Assembly: GCF_043197795.1 (NCBI RefSeq)
Contig: NZ_JBICTU010000012.1
Location: forward strand, 124,001-188,000
Length of the DNA: 64,000 bases
Source of the DNA: Sphaerisporangium sp040649355
GTDB lineage: Bacteria; Actinomycetota; Actinomycetes; Streptosporangiales; Streptosporangiaceae
Reading direction: 5' to 3'
The position numbers and the translations under genes were made by a program. Position 1 is the first letter of the stretch. Every line of letters begins with the position of its first letter. This document shows positions 53,767 through 62,027 of the stretch, in pieces. The notes under the pieces are model-generated. The model did no database searches and was not told where the DNA came from. It was given only the letters and a program-made list of their open reading frames with translations.

Positions 53767-55958
53767 TTCCCGACTTCTCAGGGATCCCCCTGAACCCCGG
53801 GACGCAGGACGGCGAGCCCGTCCGGGCCGATGTCGGCCGCTGGGCGGAGGCCGTGCGTGACCAGGTGGGCAAGAGCCCGTCCGACCTGACGTGGGACACC
53901 CCCGAGGGCATCGGCGTCAAGCCGCTCTACACCGCCGAGGACCTCGACGGCCTCGGCTTCCTGTCGACCTATCCGGGCATCGCGCCGTTCCTGCGCGGTC
54001 CCTACCCGACGATGTACGTCAACCAGCCGTGGACCATCCGGCAGTACGCCGGGTTCTCCACCGCCGAGCAGTCGAACGCCTTCTACCGGCGCAACCTGGC
54101 CGCCGGGCAGAAGGGCCTGTCGGTCGCCTTCGACCTCGCCACCCACCGGGGCTACGACTCAGACCACCCCCGGGTGGCCGGGGACGTCGGCATGGCGGGC
54201 GTGGCGATCGACTCGATCTACGACATGCGGCAGCTCTTCGACGGCATCCCCCTCGACCGCATGAGCGTGTCGATGACCATGAACGGCGCGGTGCTCCCGG
54301 TGCTCGCGCTCTACATCGTGGCGGCCGAGGAGCAGGGGGTGGCTCCCGAGCAGCTCGCCGGGACCATCCAGAACGACATCCTCAAGGAGTTCATGGTCCG
54401 CAACACCTACATCTACCCGCCCGGGCCGTCCATGCGGATCATCTCGGACATCTTCGCGTACACCTCCGAGCGGATGCCGAAGTTCAACTCCATCTCGATC
54501 TCCGGCTACCACATCCAGGAGGCCGGAGCCACGTGCGACCTTGAGCTGGCCTACACGCTGGCCGACGGGGTGGAGTACCTGCGGGCCGGGGTCGGCGCCG
54601 GGCTCGGCGTCGACGCGTTCGCGCCGCGCCTGTCGTTCTTCTGGTGCATCGGCATGAACTTCTTCATGGAGGTCGCCAAGCTCCGCGCCGCCCGGCTGCT
54701 GTGGGCCAAGCTGGTCAAGGACTTCGGCGCAGAGAACCCCAAGTCGATGTCGCTGCGCACCCACTGCCAGACCTCCGGATGGTCGCTGACCGCGCAGGAC
54801 GTGTTCAACAACGTCGTCCGCACGTGCGTGGAGGCGATGGCGGCGACGCAGGGGCACACGCAGTCCCTGCACACCAACGCCCTGGACGAGGCGCTGGCCC
54901 TGCCCACCGACTTCTCCGCCCGCATCGCCCGCAACACCCAGCTTCTGCTCCAGCAGGAGTCGGGCACCTGCCGGGTGATCGACCCCTGGGGCGGCAGCGC
55001 GTACGTCGAGCGGCTCACCTATGAGCTGGCGCGGAAGGCGTGGGGCCACATCCAGGAGGTCGAGCGGGCCGGCGGCATGGCCAAGGCCATCGACGCGGGA
55101 CTGCCCAAGCTGCGCGTCGAGGAGGCCGCCGCCCGCACCCAGGCGCGCATCGACTCCGGGAGGCAGCCGGTGATCGGCGTCAACAAGTACCGCGCCGGTT
55201 CCGACGAGGACATCGAGGTGCTCAAGGTCGACAACACCTCCGTGCGCGCCCAGCAGATCGAGAAGCTGCGCCGCCTCCGGGACGAGCGCGACGAGCAGGC
55301 CTGCCGGGACGCGCTCGCCGCCCTCACCCGGGGCGCGGCGGGCGACGGCAACCTCCTGTCCCTGGCCGTCGACGCCGCCCGCGCCAAGGCCACGGTGGGG
55401 GAGATCTCCGACGCGCTGGAGGAGGTCTTCGGGCGGCACGCCGGCCAGATCCGTACCATCTCCGGGGTGTACCGCGACGAGGCGGGCGACGCCGCCAACA
55501 TCGAGAAGGTCAGGGGCGCGTGCGCCGCGTTCGAGCGCGAGGAGGGCCGCAGGCCCCGCATCCTGGTCGCCAAGATCGGCCAGGACGGGCACGACCGGGG
55601 ACAGAAGGTGATCGCCACGGCCTTCGCCGACCTCGGCTTCGACGTGGACGTGGGCCCGCTGTTCCAGACCCCGGCCGAGGTGGCCCGCCAGGCCGTCGAG
55701 GCCGACGTGCACGTGGTCGGCGTCTCCTCGCTCGCGGCCGGTCACCTCGCGCTCGTGCCCGAGCTGCGTGACAGGCTCGCCGCGCTCGGGCGGGACGACA
55801 TCGTGATCGTCGTGGGCGGGGTGATCCCTCCGGGCGACTTCGACGCGCTGCGCGCCGCCGGCGCCGCCGCGATCTTCCCGCCCGGCACGGTCATCGCCGA
55901 CGCGGCCCTCGACCTGCTGCGGGACCTCTCCGGCCGGCTGGGTCATGCCACGGCTTGA
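53763..55958 (+). CDS. mutB: Methylmalonyl-CoA mutase large catalytic subunit
   Basis: A 731-residue B12-dependent mutase that interconverts methylmalonyl-CoA and succinyl-CoA. Barrel motifs: YPGIAPFLRGPYPTMYVNQP, ISGYHIQEAGAT (catalytic His) and SLHTNALDEALALPTD. C-terminal B12 domain: D608-x-H610-x2-G613 in GQDGHDRGQKV (His610 is the lower axial ligand), SSLAAGH and GGVIPPGD. Coupled to mutA by a 4-nt overlap. Links odd-chain or branched-chain carbon to the TCA cycle and supplies methylmalonyl units. Confidence 0.95.
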   Translation: MIPDFSGIPLNPGTQDGEPVRADVGRWAEAVRDQVGKSPSDLTWDTPEGIGVKPLYTAEDLDGLGFLSTYPGIAPFLRGPYPTMYVNQPWTIRQYAGFSTAEQSNAFYRRNLAAGQKGLSVAFDLATHRGYDSDHPRVAGDVGMAGVAIDSIYDMRQLFDGIPLDRMSVSMTMNGAVLPVLALYIVAAEEQGVAPEQLAGTIQNDILKEFMVRNTYIYPPGPSMRIISDIFAYTSERMPKFNSISISGYHIQEAGATCDLELAYTLADGVEYLRAGVGAGLGVDAFAPRLSFFWCIGMNFFMEVAKLRAARLLWAKLVKDFGAENPKSMSLRTHCQTSGWSLTAQDVFNNVVRTCVEAMAATQGHTQSLHTNALDEALALPTDFSARIARNTQLLLQQESGTCRVIDPWGGSAYVERLTYELARKAWGHIQEVERAGGMAKAIDAGLPKLRVEEAAARTQARIDSGRQPVIGVNKYRAGSDEDIEVLKVDNTSVRAQQIEKLRRLRDERDEQACRDALAALTRGAAGDGNLLSLAVDAARAKATVGEISDALEEVFGRHAGQIRTISGVYRDEAGDAANIEKVRGACAAFEREEGRRPRILVAKIGQDGHDRGQKVIATAFADLGFDVDVGPLFQTPAEVARQAVEADVHVVGVSSLAAGHLALVPELRDRLAALGRDDIVIVVGGVIPPGDFDALRAAGAAAIFPPGTVIADAALDLLRDLSGRLGHATA

Positions 55959-56928
55959 GGACTACGTCCAAGGCGTGCGGGAGGGCTCCGTCGGGTGGAT
56001 CGCGCGGGCGATCACGCTGGTGGAGTCCTCGCGCGCCGACCACCGCGAGCTGGCCCAGCGGCTGCTGGTCGAGCTGACCCCCCTGTCCGGCAAGGCCAGG
56101 AGGGTGGGCGTCACCGGCGTGCCGGGGGTCGGCAAGTCGACCTTCATCGACGCGCTCGGCGTCCACCTCACCGGGGAGGGGCACCGGGTCGCCGTCCTCG
56201 CCGTCGACCCCTCCTCCACCCGCACCGGCGGCAGCATCCTCGGGGACAAGACCCGCATGGGAAGGCTCTCGATCGACCCGAACGCCTACATCCGCCCCTC
56301 GCCCACCTCGGGCACCCTGGGCGGCGTCACCAAGGCCACCCGCGAGGCCATGGTGGTCGTCGAGGCGGCCGGGTTCGACACCGTCCTGGTCGAGACCGTG
56401 GGCGTCGGCCAGTCGGAGACCGCCGTGGCCGAGATGGTGGACACCTTCCTGCTCCTCACGCTGGCGAGGACCGGCGACCAGCTTCAGGGCATCAAGAAGG
56501 GTGTGCTGGAGCTGGCCGACGTCATCGCGGTCAACAAGGCCGACGGCCTCCACGAGATGGACGCGCGCAAGGCCGCCCGTGAGCTGGCGGGCGCGCTGCG
56601 GCTCCTGCGGGGGGGCGGCGGGGCGTGGAACACGCCCGTGCTGACCTGCAGCGGGCAGGAGGGCACGGGCCTGTCCGAGTTGTGGCGGCACATCGTCCGC
56701 CACCAGGACCTACTGGAGTCCTCGGGCGAGCTGGCCGCCAAGCGCCGCCGCCAGCAGGTCGGCTGGACCTGGACGCTCGTGCGCGACCGGCTGCTCACCC
56801 GGCTCAAGGAGAGCCCCGAGGTGGTGGCGATCACGGCCGAGGTGGAGCGCGAGGTGCTGGAGGGCACCCTCACCCCGGCCCTCGCCGCCGACCGCCTCCT
56901 CGCCGCCTTCGGACGCGACGGACGGTAG
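55945..56928 (+). CDS. meaB: MeaB/ArgK GTPase chaperone of methylmalonyl-CoA mutase
   Basis: A 327-residue G3E GTPase: Walker A GVPGVGKST (58-66), AVDPSSTRTGGSILGDKTRM, VETVGVGQSE (G3 region), VNKADG (G4). It protects and reloads the mutase with adenosylcobalamin. The start overlaps the mutB end by 14 nt, so mutA-mutB-meaB form one coupled operon. Confidence 0.94.
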   Translation: MPRLEDYVQGVREGSVGWIARAITLVESSRADHRELAQRLLVELTPLSGKARRVGVTGVPGVGKSTFIDALGVHLTGEGHRVAVLAVDPSSTRTGGSILGDKTRMGRLSIDPNAYIRPSPTSGTLGGVTKATREAMVVVEAAGFDTVLVETVGVGQSETAVAEMVDTFLLLTLARTGDQLQGIKKGVLELADVIAVNKADGLHEMDARKAARELAGALRLLRGGGGAWNTPVLTCSGQEGTGLSELWRHIVRHQDLLESSGELAAKRRRQQVGWTWTLVRDRLLTRLKESPEVVAITAEVEREVLEGTLTPALAADRLLAAFGRDGR

Positions 56929-56961
56929 CCGCGCCGGCGGCGGGCGGGCCGATCGGCGCCC

Positions 56962-57987
56962 TCAGGAGGGAATCGGCTCCCCGCGCAACCTCGTGATCGC
57001 CTCCGGTACGGCGCTCAAGGTCTGTTCCCGGCTGCTGTAAGTCAGGAAGAGGGTGTCCTCGCGATTCGCGGGAGGAAATGAGCCGGAATAGCAGAGGTCT
57101 GCCTTCGCGAAACCATACGCATCCAGGAGGTCACGCCTGCGGGCGTTCTTCAAGAACACGATTCCTGTGTCCCAGTCGCTTCTGAAGCGCTCTATCGTCA
57201 GCATCTTCGCTAAGGGAAGTAAGATGCCCGGTAAACCTTTCCCCCGCCAGCTCGGGTGGACCCAATGCCCACCGTAGTGGGCAACCGCGCCGGAGATGAC
57301 CGGCGTCTCCGGAGGCAGGACCAGATTCAGCGGCCCGCCCATTCCCGGGGGGAGCGGATCGAACCACAGCCTCATGGAGCTTATGTGCCGGGCGAAATCC
57401 GTGGTGTGGATCATCCGCACCGCGATGCACGCGACGGTCTGCCCGCCGCGTTCCCTGACGTCCAACCAGTAGCTGTTACAGGGAGAAACGGGACTGCGTT
57501 GGGGGTCGAAAGTAGGATTTATGCCGTCGGCTTGAATTGCCGTCCGCATGTGCCGGACCCAACCTGAGATGTCTTCGTCGTACGCCAGAGTCAGCCCCTG
57601 CCGACTGAACCAGCCTTCGGATTCCCTGAGGAACTCGTCCAGCGCCGTGGCGACGGCCACCGACCTACGGCCTATCTCCAGGATCGTGTCGAGCAAGATT
57701 TCAACCTCCGAAGTGCTTATGCCGTGGGCTTCGACGGCCTGCCCGGTTCGGGCGGCCGCGGTTGCCGCTTGGGGTTGGACTTCCAAGCCCACGGCAGCGA
57801 GCTGATCAACCTTTGGCGAGACACCGTGCCGAGCTCCCGCCTCGGCCCGATGGAGGGCGCGTCCAACGGCCTGTCCAAATGCGGAGCGCGAAGATGGGCA
57901 TGGAGTGTTTCTGTCCTGCCGGGGATCGCACGGGATCCCGGTACGTGAGGCTGGGCACTCGGCCGCCGGCTGCGCCGTGCCCGACAT
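56962..57987 (-). CDS. Acetyltransferase-like protein, function unknown
   Basis: Up to 341 residues. Residues about 200-330 carry a GNAT-like region: GGHWVHPSWRGKGLPGILL (acetyl-CoA loop-like R-x2-G-x-G/A form) and the DTGIVFLKNARRRDLLDAYG end. The N-terminal about 80 residues look poor in conserved features and the start is uncertain: GTG starts nearer residue 55-75 are possible and none has an obvious RBS. The codon use is less GC-extreme than in the mutase operon, a possible sign of transfer. Confidence 0.55.
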   Translation of the reverse strand: MSGTAQPAAECPASRTGIPCDPRQDRNTPCPSSRSAFGQAVGRALHRAEAGARHGVSPKVDQLAAVGLEVQPQAATAAARTGQAVEAHGISTSEVEILLDTILEIGRRSVAVATALDEFLRESEGWFSRQGLTLAYDEDISGWVRHMRTAIQADGINPTFDPQRSPVSPCNSYWLDVRERGGQTVACIAVRMIHTTDFARHISSMRLWFDPLPPGMGGPLNLVLPPETPVISGAVAHYGGHWVHPSWRGKGLPGILLPLAKMLTIERFRSDWDTGIVFLKNARRRDLLDAYGFAKADLCYSGSFPPANREDTLFLTYSSREQTLSAVPEAITRLRGEPIPS

Positions 57988-58291
57988 GGTGTTTCCTGAG
58001 ATCTTCCGGCCGGCGAGAGCGTGCCGGAATCCTGGCGCCCACCTATTCCATGCATTTCCTGTCGAGAATTATTGATATTTCCTGCGTGCCAGCCGATTTG
58101 CCCTCTCGCACTGCGGTTCTGCCTTACCGAAGAATCCGGCAGCATTCTTGTGAATCACTAGTGACCCCTTATCGAGGCGCACTGGCAGCGGAACGAAACC
58201 GTGGGAGACACGCGGGCGGATGGGCGTGGGCGCCGAGCGCGTAGAAAGATGCCAGGGGTGGCCGGTCGCGGGCGGCAGGGAGCGTTCGGAG
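57988..58291. other. Non-coding stretch between the acetyltransferase and TetR genes
   Basis: 304 bp with an AT-rich part (58060-58160). No gene, repeat or hairpin seen. Probably the promoter of the acetyltransferase-like gene. Confidence 0.4.
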
Positions 58292-58834
58292 TCAGGCCTG
58301 GTCGAGATGGCGGAGCAGGGCGCGGGCGAGCGACGCGGCGTCGTTTCCCGGCGCCGGGTGCACGTTTCCCTCCTGCAGCAGGTCGGCGAGACCGTGCGCC
58401 AGCGCCCAGGCGGCCAGCGCGACCGTCCGGTCGGCCGGGCGGAGCAGTTCGTCGGCGGCCCGTTCGCGGGCGGCGAGGAACTCGGGATCGCGGAAGTTGC
58501 ACAGCTCGGGCGCCCTCATCACCGAGAAGTGCGCGGGATGGGTGGTGGCGAACCGCAGGTAGGCGATGGCCCGCTCGGTGAAACCCGTGCCCCGCACGCG
58601 CTCCAGCTCGTCCGCCAGCAGATGGTGGCCCTCCGCCGCGATAGCGGTCAGCAGCCCGCTCCGGCTCCTGAAATGGTGGGCGGGAGCGGCGTGGGACACG
58701 TTCGCCCGCCGAGCCAGCTCACGGAGGCTGAGGTCGCCCAGCCCGCCCTCGGCGATGGCCTTGAGAGCGACGTCCACCAGGGCGCGCCGCAGGTCGCCGT
58801 GATGGTAGGGCTGCTGCCGGGCCGGGTCGGTCAC
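58292..58834 (-). CDS. TetR-family transcriptional regulator
   Basis: A 180-residue regulator with N-terminal HTH (GDLSLRELARRANVSHAAPAHHF, about 32-54) and a C-terminal ligand-binding helical domain of the WHG type. GTG 58834 is the start, immediately after a near-palindrome at 58837-58850, suggesting autorepression. It has no divergent neighbour, so its other targets are unclear. Confidence 0.85.
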   Translation of the reverse strand: MTDPARQQPYHHGDLRRALVDVALKAIAEGGLGDLSLRELARRANVSHAAPAHHFRSRSGLLTAIAAEGHHLLADELERVRGTGFTERAIAYLRFATTHPAHFSVMRAPELCNFRDPEFLAARERAADELLRPADRTVALAAWALAHGLADLLQEGNVHPAPGNDAASLARALLRHLDQA

Positions 58835-58836
58835 CC

Positions 58837-58850
58837 CCCTAATACTAGGG
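58837..58850. promoter_or_regulatory. Near-palindrome at the TetR start, operator candidate
   Basis: CCCTAATACTAGGG: arms CCCTAAT and ACTAGGG match at 6 of 7 positions. It lies 2 nt upstream of the TetR start codon, the classic position for autorepression. Confidence 0.4.
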
Positions 58851-58931
58851 AGGTCCCGTCACCCCCCGTGTGATGTGAGCGCTGCCGCGAGGGAGACGAT
58901 CTCGATCGTGCCCATGCCGCGTCCACGCCTC

Positions 58932-59621
58932 TCAGCTCGCCAGGTCGACACCGCTCTCATGGCCCAGTCCGCTGCGGAGGTAGGCGAGAACGGCGAGGAC
59001 GCGGACGTTGACGTCGGCGCGCCCTTCGGCGTCGGCGAGACCGAGCTTCTGGGAGATGGCGGTGATCCGCTTCTCGACGGTCTTCACGCTGTAGGCCAGG
59101 CGTCCGGCGATGGCGACGTTCGAGTAGCCCTCGGCCACCAGCGACAGGACCTGGCGCTCGCCGGGAGTGAGGCGGTGGAGGAGATCGACGGTGCGCCGGC
59201 GCTCCACCAGCCGTCCGACGACTTCCGGATCGATGACGACATGGCCATGGGCGATGCGGTCGATCGCTTCGAGGAGGGCACGCGCGTCCGGGACCCGGTC
59301 CTTGATCAGGTACCCGACGGCACGGTGCGCGGTCGACAGCAGCCGCATGGCGTACGCGGTCTCCGCGTAGTGGGACAGGATCAGCAGCCCTATGCGGGGA
59401 TACCGGGCTCGGAGGATCTCGGCCACACGCAGCCCCTCGTCCCGCTGCCCGGGCGGAAGGCGGATGTCGAGGATGACGAGGTCAGGGGGGGCGTTGTCGA
59501 CCAGACGCATCAACTCTTCCACGGTGGCGGCCTGGCCGGTGACCGTGAGCCCGTTCTCGCTGAGCAACTCGCTGAGGACCTGGCGGAACAGGCCGGAGTC
59601 TTCGGCGATCATTATGCGCAT
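58932..59621 (-). CDS. NarL/FixJ-type response regulator
   Basis: A 229-residue response regulator: acidic pair ED at 7-8, phosphoacceptor Asp52 in VILDIRLPP, Lys in YLIKDRV; C-terminal LuxR HTH (LTPGERQVLSLVAEGYSNVAIA, then VKTVEKRITAISQKLGL, about 150-215). A GGAG box 7 nt before ATG 59621. Overlaps the kinase gene by 10 nt. Confidence 0.92.
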   Translation of the reverse strand: MRIMIAEDSGLFRQVLSELLSENGLTVTGQAATVEELMRLVDNAPPDLVILDIRLPPGQRDEGLRVAEILRARYPRIGLLILSHYAETAYAMRLLSTAHRAVGYLIKDRVPDARALLEAIDRIAHGHVVIDPEVVGRLVERRRTVDLLHRLTPGERQVLSLVAEGYSNVAIAGRLAYSVKTVEKRITAISQKLGLADAEGRADVNVRVLAVLAYLRSGLGHESGVDLAS

Positions 59622-60367
59622 GGCAGCTCCACTATCACTCGCGTTCCCCCGGCGACGGGGCTTTCCAGCCGAAGGACGCCGGACAGCGCTTTGACCCGCT
59701 CGCCCAGTCCACGCAAGCCCGAGCCCTTGGTGGCGTCGGCGCCGCCGACGCCGTCGTCGGTGACCTCGATCGACAGGCGCCGGTCGCGCCGCTCGACTTC
59801 GACCTCCGCCCGCGTGGCGTTGGCATGCTTGTACGTGTTGCTCAGCGCCTCGGCGATGATGAAATAGGCTGACTGTTCGACCTGTCGCGGCCAGCGCGCC
59901 GCAGGGACCCTCACCGTCACCGGGATGGGTGCGCGCTCGGCCAGTTCGTCCAGGGCGACGCTCAGCGTCTGCTCGGCGAGGGCCGCGGGATAGATCCCCC
60001 ACGCGGTCTCGCGCAGCTCCCTGACGACCTCGGCGAGCTGCGCGGCGGCGTCGGAGAGCCGCGGGTCGGCCGGGTCTCCCGGTGCCCTGTTCGCCGACCG
60101 CCGGACCATGATGGAGATCGCCAGCAGCCTGTGCTGCACCCCGTCATGGAGATCCCGCTGGATGCGGCGGCGCTCGGCGTCGACCGCACCGACGCGGCGG
60201 GCATCTGAGACCCGGACCTCGTCAAGCGCCCTGTGAAGCTCCTCGCTCAGGCGGGCGTTGTCGAGGGCCAGCCGCGCGGCCGCGACCGCCGCGCGCGAGG
60301 CTCGCGCGTGAACGACGCCGATGACGAGGGCGGACGCGGCGACGAGCAGGATCATTGATATGATCAT
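59612..60367 (-). CDS. NarL-type sensor histidine kinase, short
   Basis: A 251-residue HisKA_3 kinase with one N-terminal TM segment (about 1-20), phosphoacceptor His74 in RRIQRDLHDGVQHRLL, N-box EALSNTYKHANAT, G1 DDGVGGAD and G2 GSGLRGLGERV. There is no extracellular sensor domain, so the TM segment or partner proteins must sense. It is divergent from the RiPP genes, which suggests that this pair regulates them. Confidence 0.9.
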   Translation of the reverse strand: MIISMILLVAASALVIGVVHARASRAAVAAARLALDNARLSEELHRALDEVRVSDARRVGAVDAERRRIQRDLHDGVQHRLLAISIMVRRSANRAPGDPADPRLSDAAAQLAEVVRELRETAWGIYPAALAEQTLSVALDELAERAPIPVTVRVPAARWPRQVEQSAYFIIAEALSNTYKHANATRAEVEVERRDRRLSIEVTDDGVGGADATKGSGLRGLGERVKALSGVLRLESPVAGGTRVIVELPCA

Positions 60368-60524
60368 GAATCGCCCCGTCGAGCCGGCCGTGTGGGGAGC
60401 ACCCAGGCCGCTCCAGATCGGGCTGTCATGCGACGGAGTCTCCGCGAGCCGCCTAGTCGCTCACTTAAGACGCGGCTTGTCCCCCGGCCCCCGGACGGCG
60501 GCTGGATCTCCCGGACTGGTCGTC

Positions 60525-60555
60525 GGGATATCCCTCAGCGGGTATAGGGCATCCC
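60525..60555. promoter_or_regulatory. Two phased near-palindromes upstream of the RiPP operon
   Basis: GGGATATCCC (60525-60534, perfect palindrome) and GGGCATCCC (60547-60555, odd-length palindrome) have centres about 21-22 bp apart, two helical turns. They lie about 90-115 bp before the precursor start, inside the 275-bp divergent gap. They are candidate sites for the response regulator; unproven. Confidence 0.35.
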
Positions 60556-60642
60556 CCCTTGGCGTTCCTGGCGCGGAAAACGAGGCTGTGCATCGTAGAT
60601 AGGGCGGGACCGAAACCGTCCGAAGAACACCGAAAGGAGTCG

Positions 60643-60741
60643 ATGACAATGGACACTCAGCGCGAGACCATCGTCGCGGTCGTGGAGAGCATGGTCGTCG
60701 AGGAGGCGGAGTTCGTCCCCGCTCTTCTCCAGGACTGCTGA
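60643..60741 (+). CDS. Candidate RiPP precursor peptide
   Basis: A 32-residue peptide (MTMDTQRETIVAVVESMVVE then EAEFVPALLQDC). An AAAGGAG box lies 9 nt before ATG 60649, which gives 30 residues; ATG 60643 is the other option. The C-terminal half has no Ser or Thr after residue 17 of the long form and a single Cys at the very end. The acidic, Val-rich N-terminal half resembles a leader. It precedes two SagB-like genes and an E1-like gene, so it is most likely a modified peptide substrate. The product class is not recognised. Confidence 0.65.
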   Translation: MTMDTQRETIVAVVESMVVEEAEFVPALLQDC

Positions 60742-60759
60742 CCGCTACCCGGTCGAACC

Positions 60760-60797
60760 GCGGGGCCCTGCCGTCGCAAGGCGGTCCGGGGCCCCGC
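60760..60797 (+). terminator. Attenuating hairpin between precursor and enzyme genes
   Basis: A perfect 9-bp GC stem (GCGGGGCCC 60760-60768 with 60789-60797) with an inner GCC/GGC pairing, starting 18 nt after the precursor stop. In RiPP operons such hairpins let the precursor be made in excess over enzymes. Confidence 0.6.
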
Positions 60798-60848
60798 CCT
60801 CCTTCGGACGCCATGCGGGCGTGCATCCGCCCCCGGGAGAAGAGCAAA

Positions 60849-62027
60849 ATGGAACTGACGGTTTCTCCATCACTGAGGTTGCTACCGCCATCGGACCTCA
60901 CGGCCGGCTGCTGGTACGCGGAGGATTCGGCCGAACCCAAACGCTGGCGCATCGAGCTTCCCGCCGCTGCCTGCCTTCTGATGTGTTTCGCGGGCAGGGA
61001 TCGTGAGACCCTGGCCGGCGACGTCGCGTCGAAGACCGGAATAGGCCGGGCAGAGGCCGACAGGCTGATCGAGACCCTGCTCGGCATCGGTTTGATCAGG
61101 GACGCCGCCGCTCCGGCCGCCGAGCGGCAGGAACGCTTCGACAGAGTTCAGCGTCAATGGAGCGAGTACGGCTGGGTCGAGGCCGCGGAATACCACGCCG
61201 GCACATATGACTACCCCTTCCTGGACTACGCCGAAGGGGGCCGGATAATCGACACCGCGCGAATGCGGCAGTACGTCGAGCAGGAGCCGGACGACATCCG
61301 GTACAAATACTACGACGGCGCGCCTCGGCTGGATCTTCCCACCCCGTCGCCCGAACTGGCTCCCGGCTCTCTGGCCGACGCCCTCATGCCGGCTCCCCAT
61401 CGCGCGCTCGACAAGGACGGCCTGTTCGCGATCCTCTCGCTCACCTTCGGTGAGATAGGGAAGATCCAGAACGGACGCTGGCAGCGTGTCCCCATGATGC
61501 GCCGGACAAGCCCCTCGGGAGGGGCGCGGCATCCCTGTGAGGGGTACGTCATCGTGTTCGACGTCCCAGGAGTCGAACCGGGGACCTACCACGTCCTGCC
61601 GGAGGGCCCTGGGCTGGAGACCGTACGCACGGACGTCCCGAGCCCGGTGGAACTCGCCAGGATGTTCCCCGTGGAGTACCACCGGCTCGAACACGCCTTC
61701 TCCGCCGTCATCGTGCTCTCCTGCGTCTTCTCCCGGAACATGTATCGATATCGAGAGCCGAGGACGTTCCGCACCGTTCACAACGACGTGGGTCATCTCG
61801 CCGGCACCGCCGCGATGGTGGCGACGTCCATGGGTGTGCGCTCCTTCGTGGAGTACATAGGGAACGACGTCGAGATCGAACGGTTCCTCGGGCTCGACGG
61901 ACTCTCCGAGGGATTCATGCTGACCATCTCCCTGACGACTCCCGACGTCAGCCCGCAGGCGAAGAACGAGCGCATGGACCTCCTCGCCCTGAGCAGGAGC
62001 GAGCTCGCCGAAGGAGGCCGGCAGTGA
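60849..62027 (+). CDS. SagB-like peptide dehydrogenase 1 with N-terminal PqqD/RRE-like domain
   Basis: A 392-residue protein. Residues about 8-85 look like a small winged-helix/PqqD-type domain (ELPAAACLLMCFAGRDRETL, ADRLIETLLGIGLI). Residues about 175-385 are a nitroreductase/SagB fold with the RRTSPSGGARHPCEGYV loop (about 218-233), then HNDVGHLAGTAAMVATSMGV. The usual N-terminal R-x-S-x-R flavin motif is absent (PAPHRALDKDG instead). GGGAG lies upstream of ATG 60849. The stop overlaps the next start (GTGA). Confidence 0.82.
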   Translation: MELTVSPSLRLLPPSDLTAGCWYAEDSAEPKRWRIELPAAACLLMCFAGRDRETLAGDVASKTGIGRAEADRLIETLLGIGLIRDAAAPAAERQERFDRVQRQWSEYGWVEAAEYHAGTYDYPFLDYAEGGRIIDTARMRQYVEQEPDDIRYKYYDGAPRLDLPTPSPELAPGSLADALMPAPHRALDKDGLFAILSLTFGEIGKIQNGRWQRVPMMRRTSPSGGARHPCEGYVIVFDVPGVEPGTYHVLPEGPGLETVRTDVPSPVELARMFPVEYHRLEHAFSAVIVLSCVFSRNMYRYREPRTFRTVHNDVGHLAGTAAMVATSMGVRSFVEYIGNDVEIERFLGLDGLSEGFMLTISLTTPDVSPQAKNERMDLLALSRSELAEGGRQ

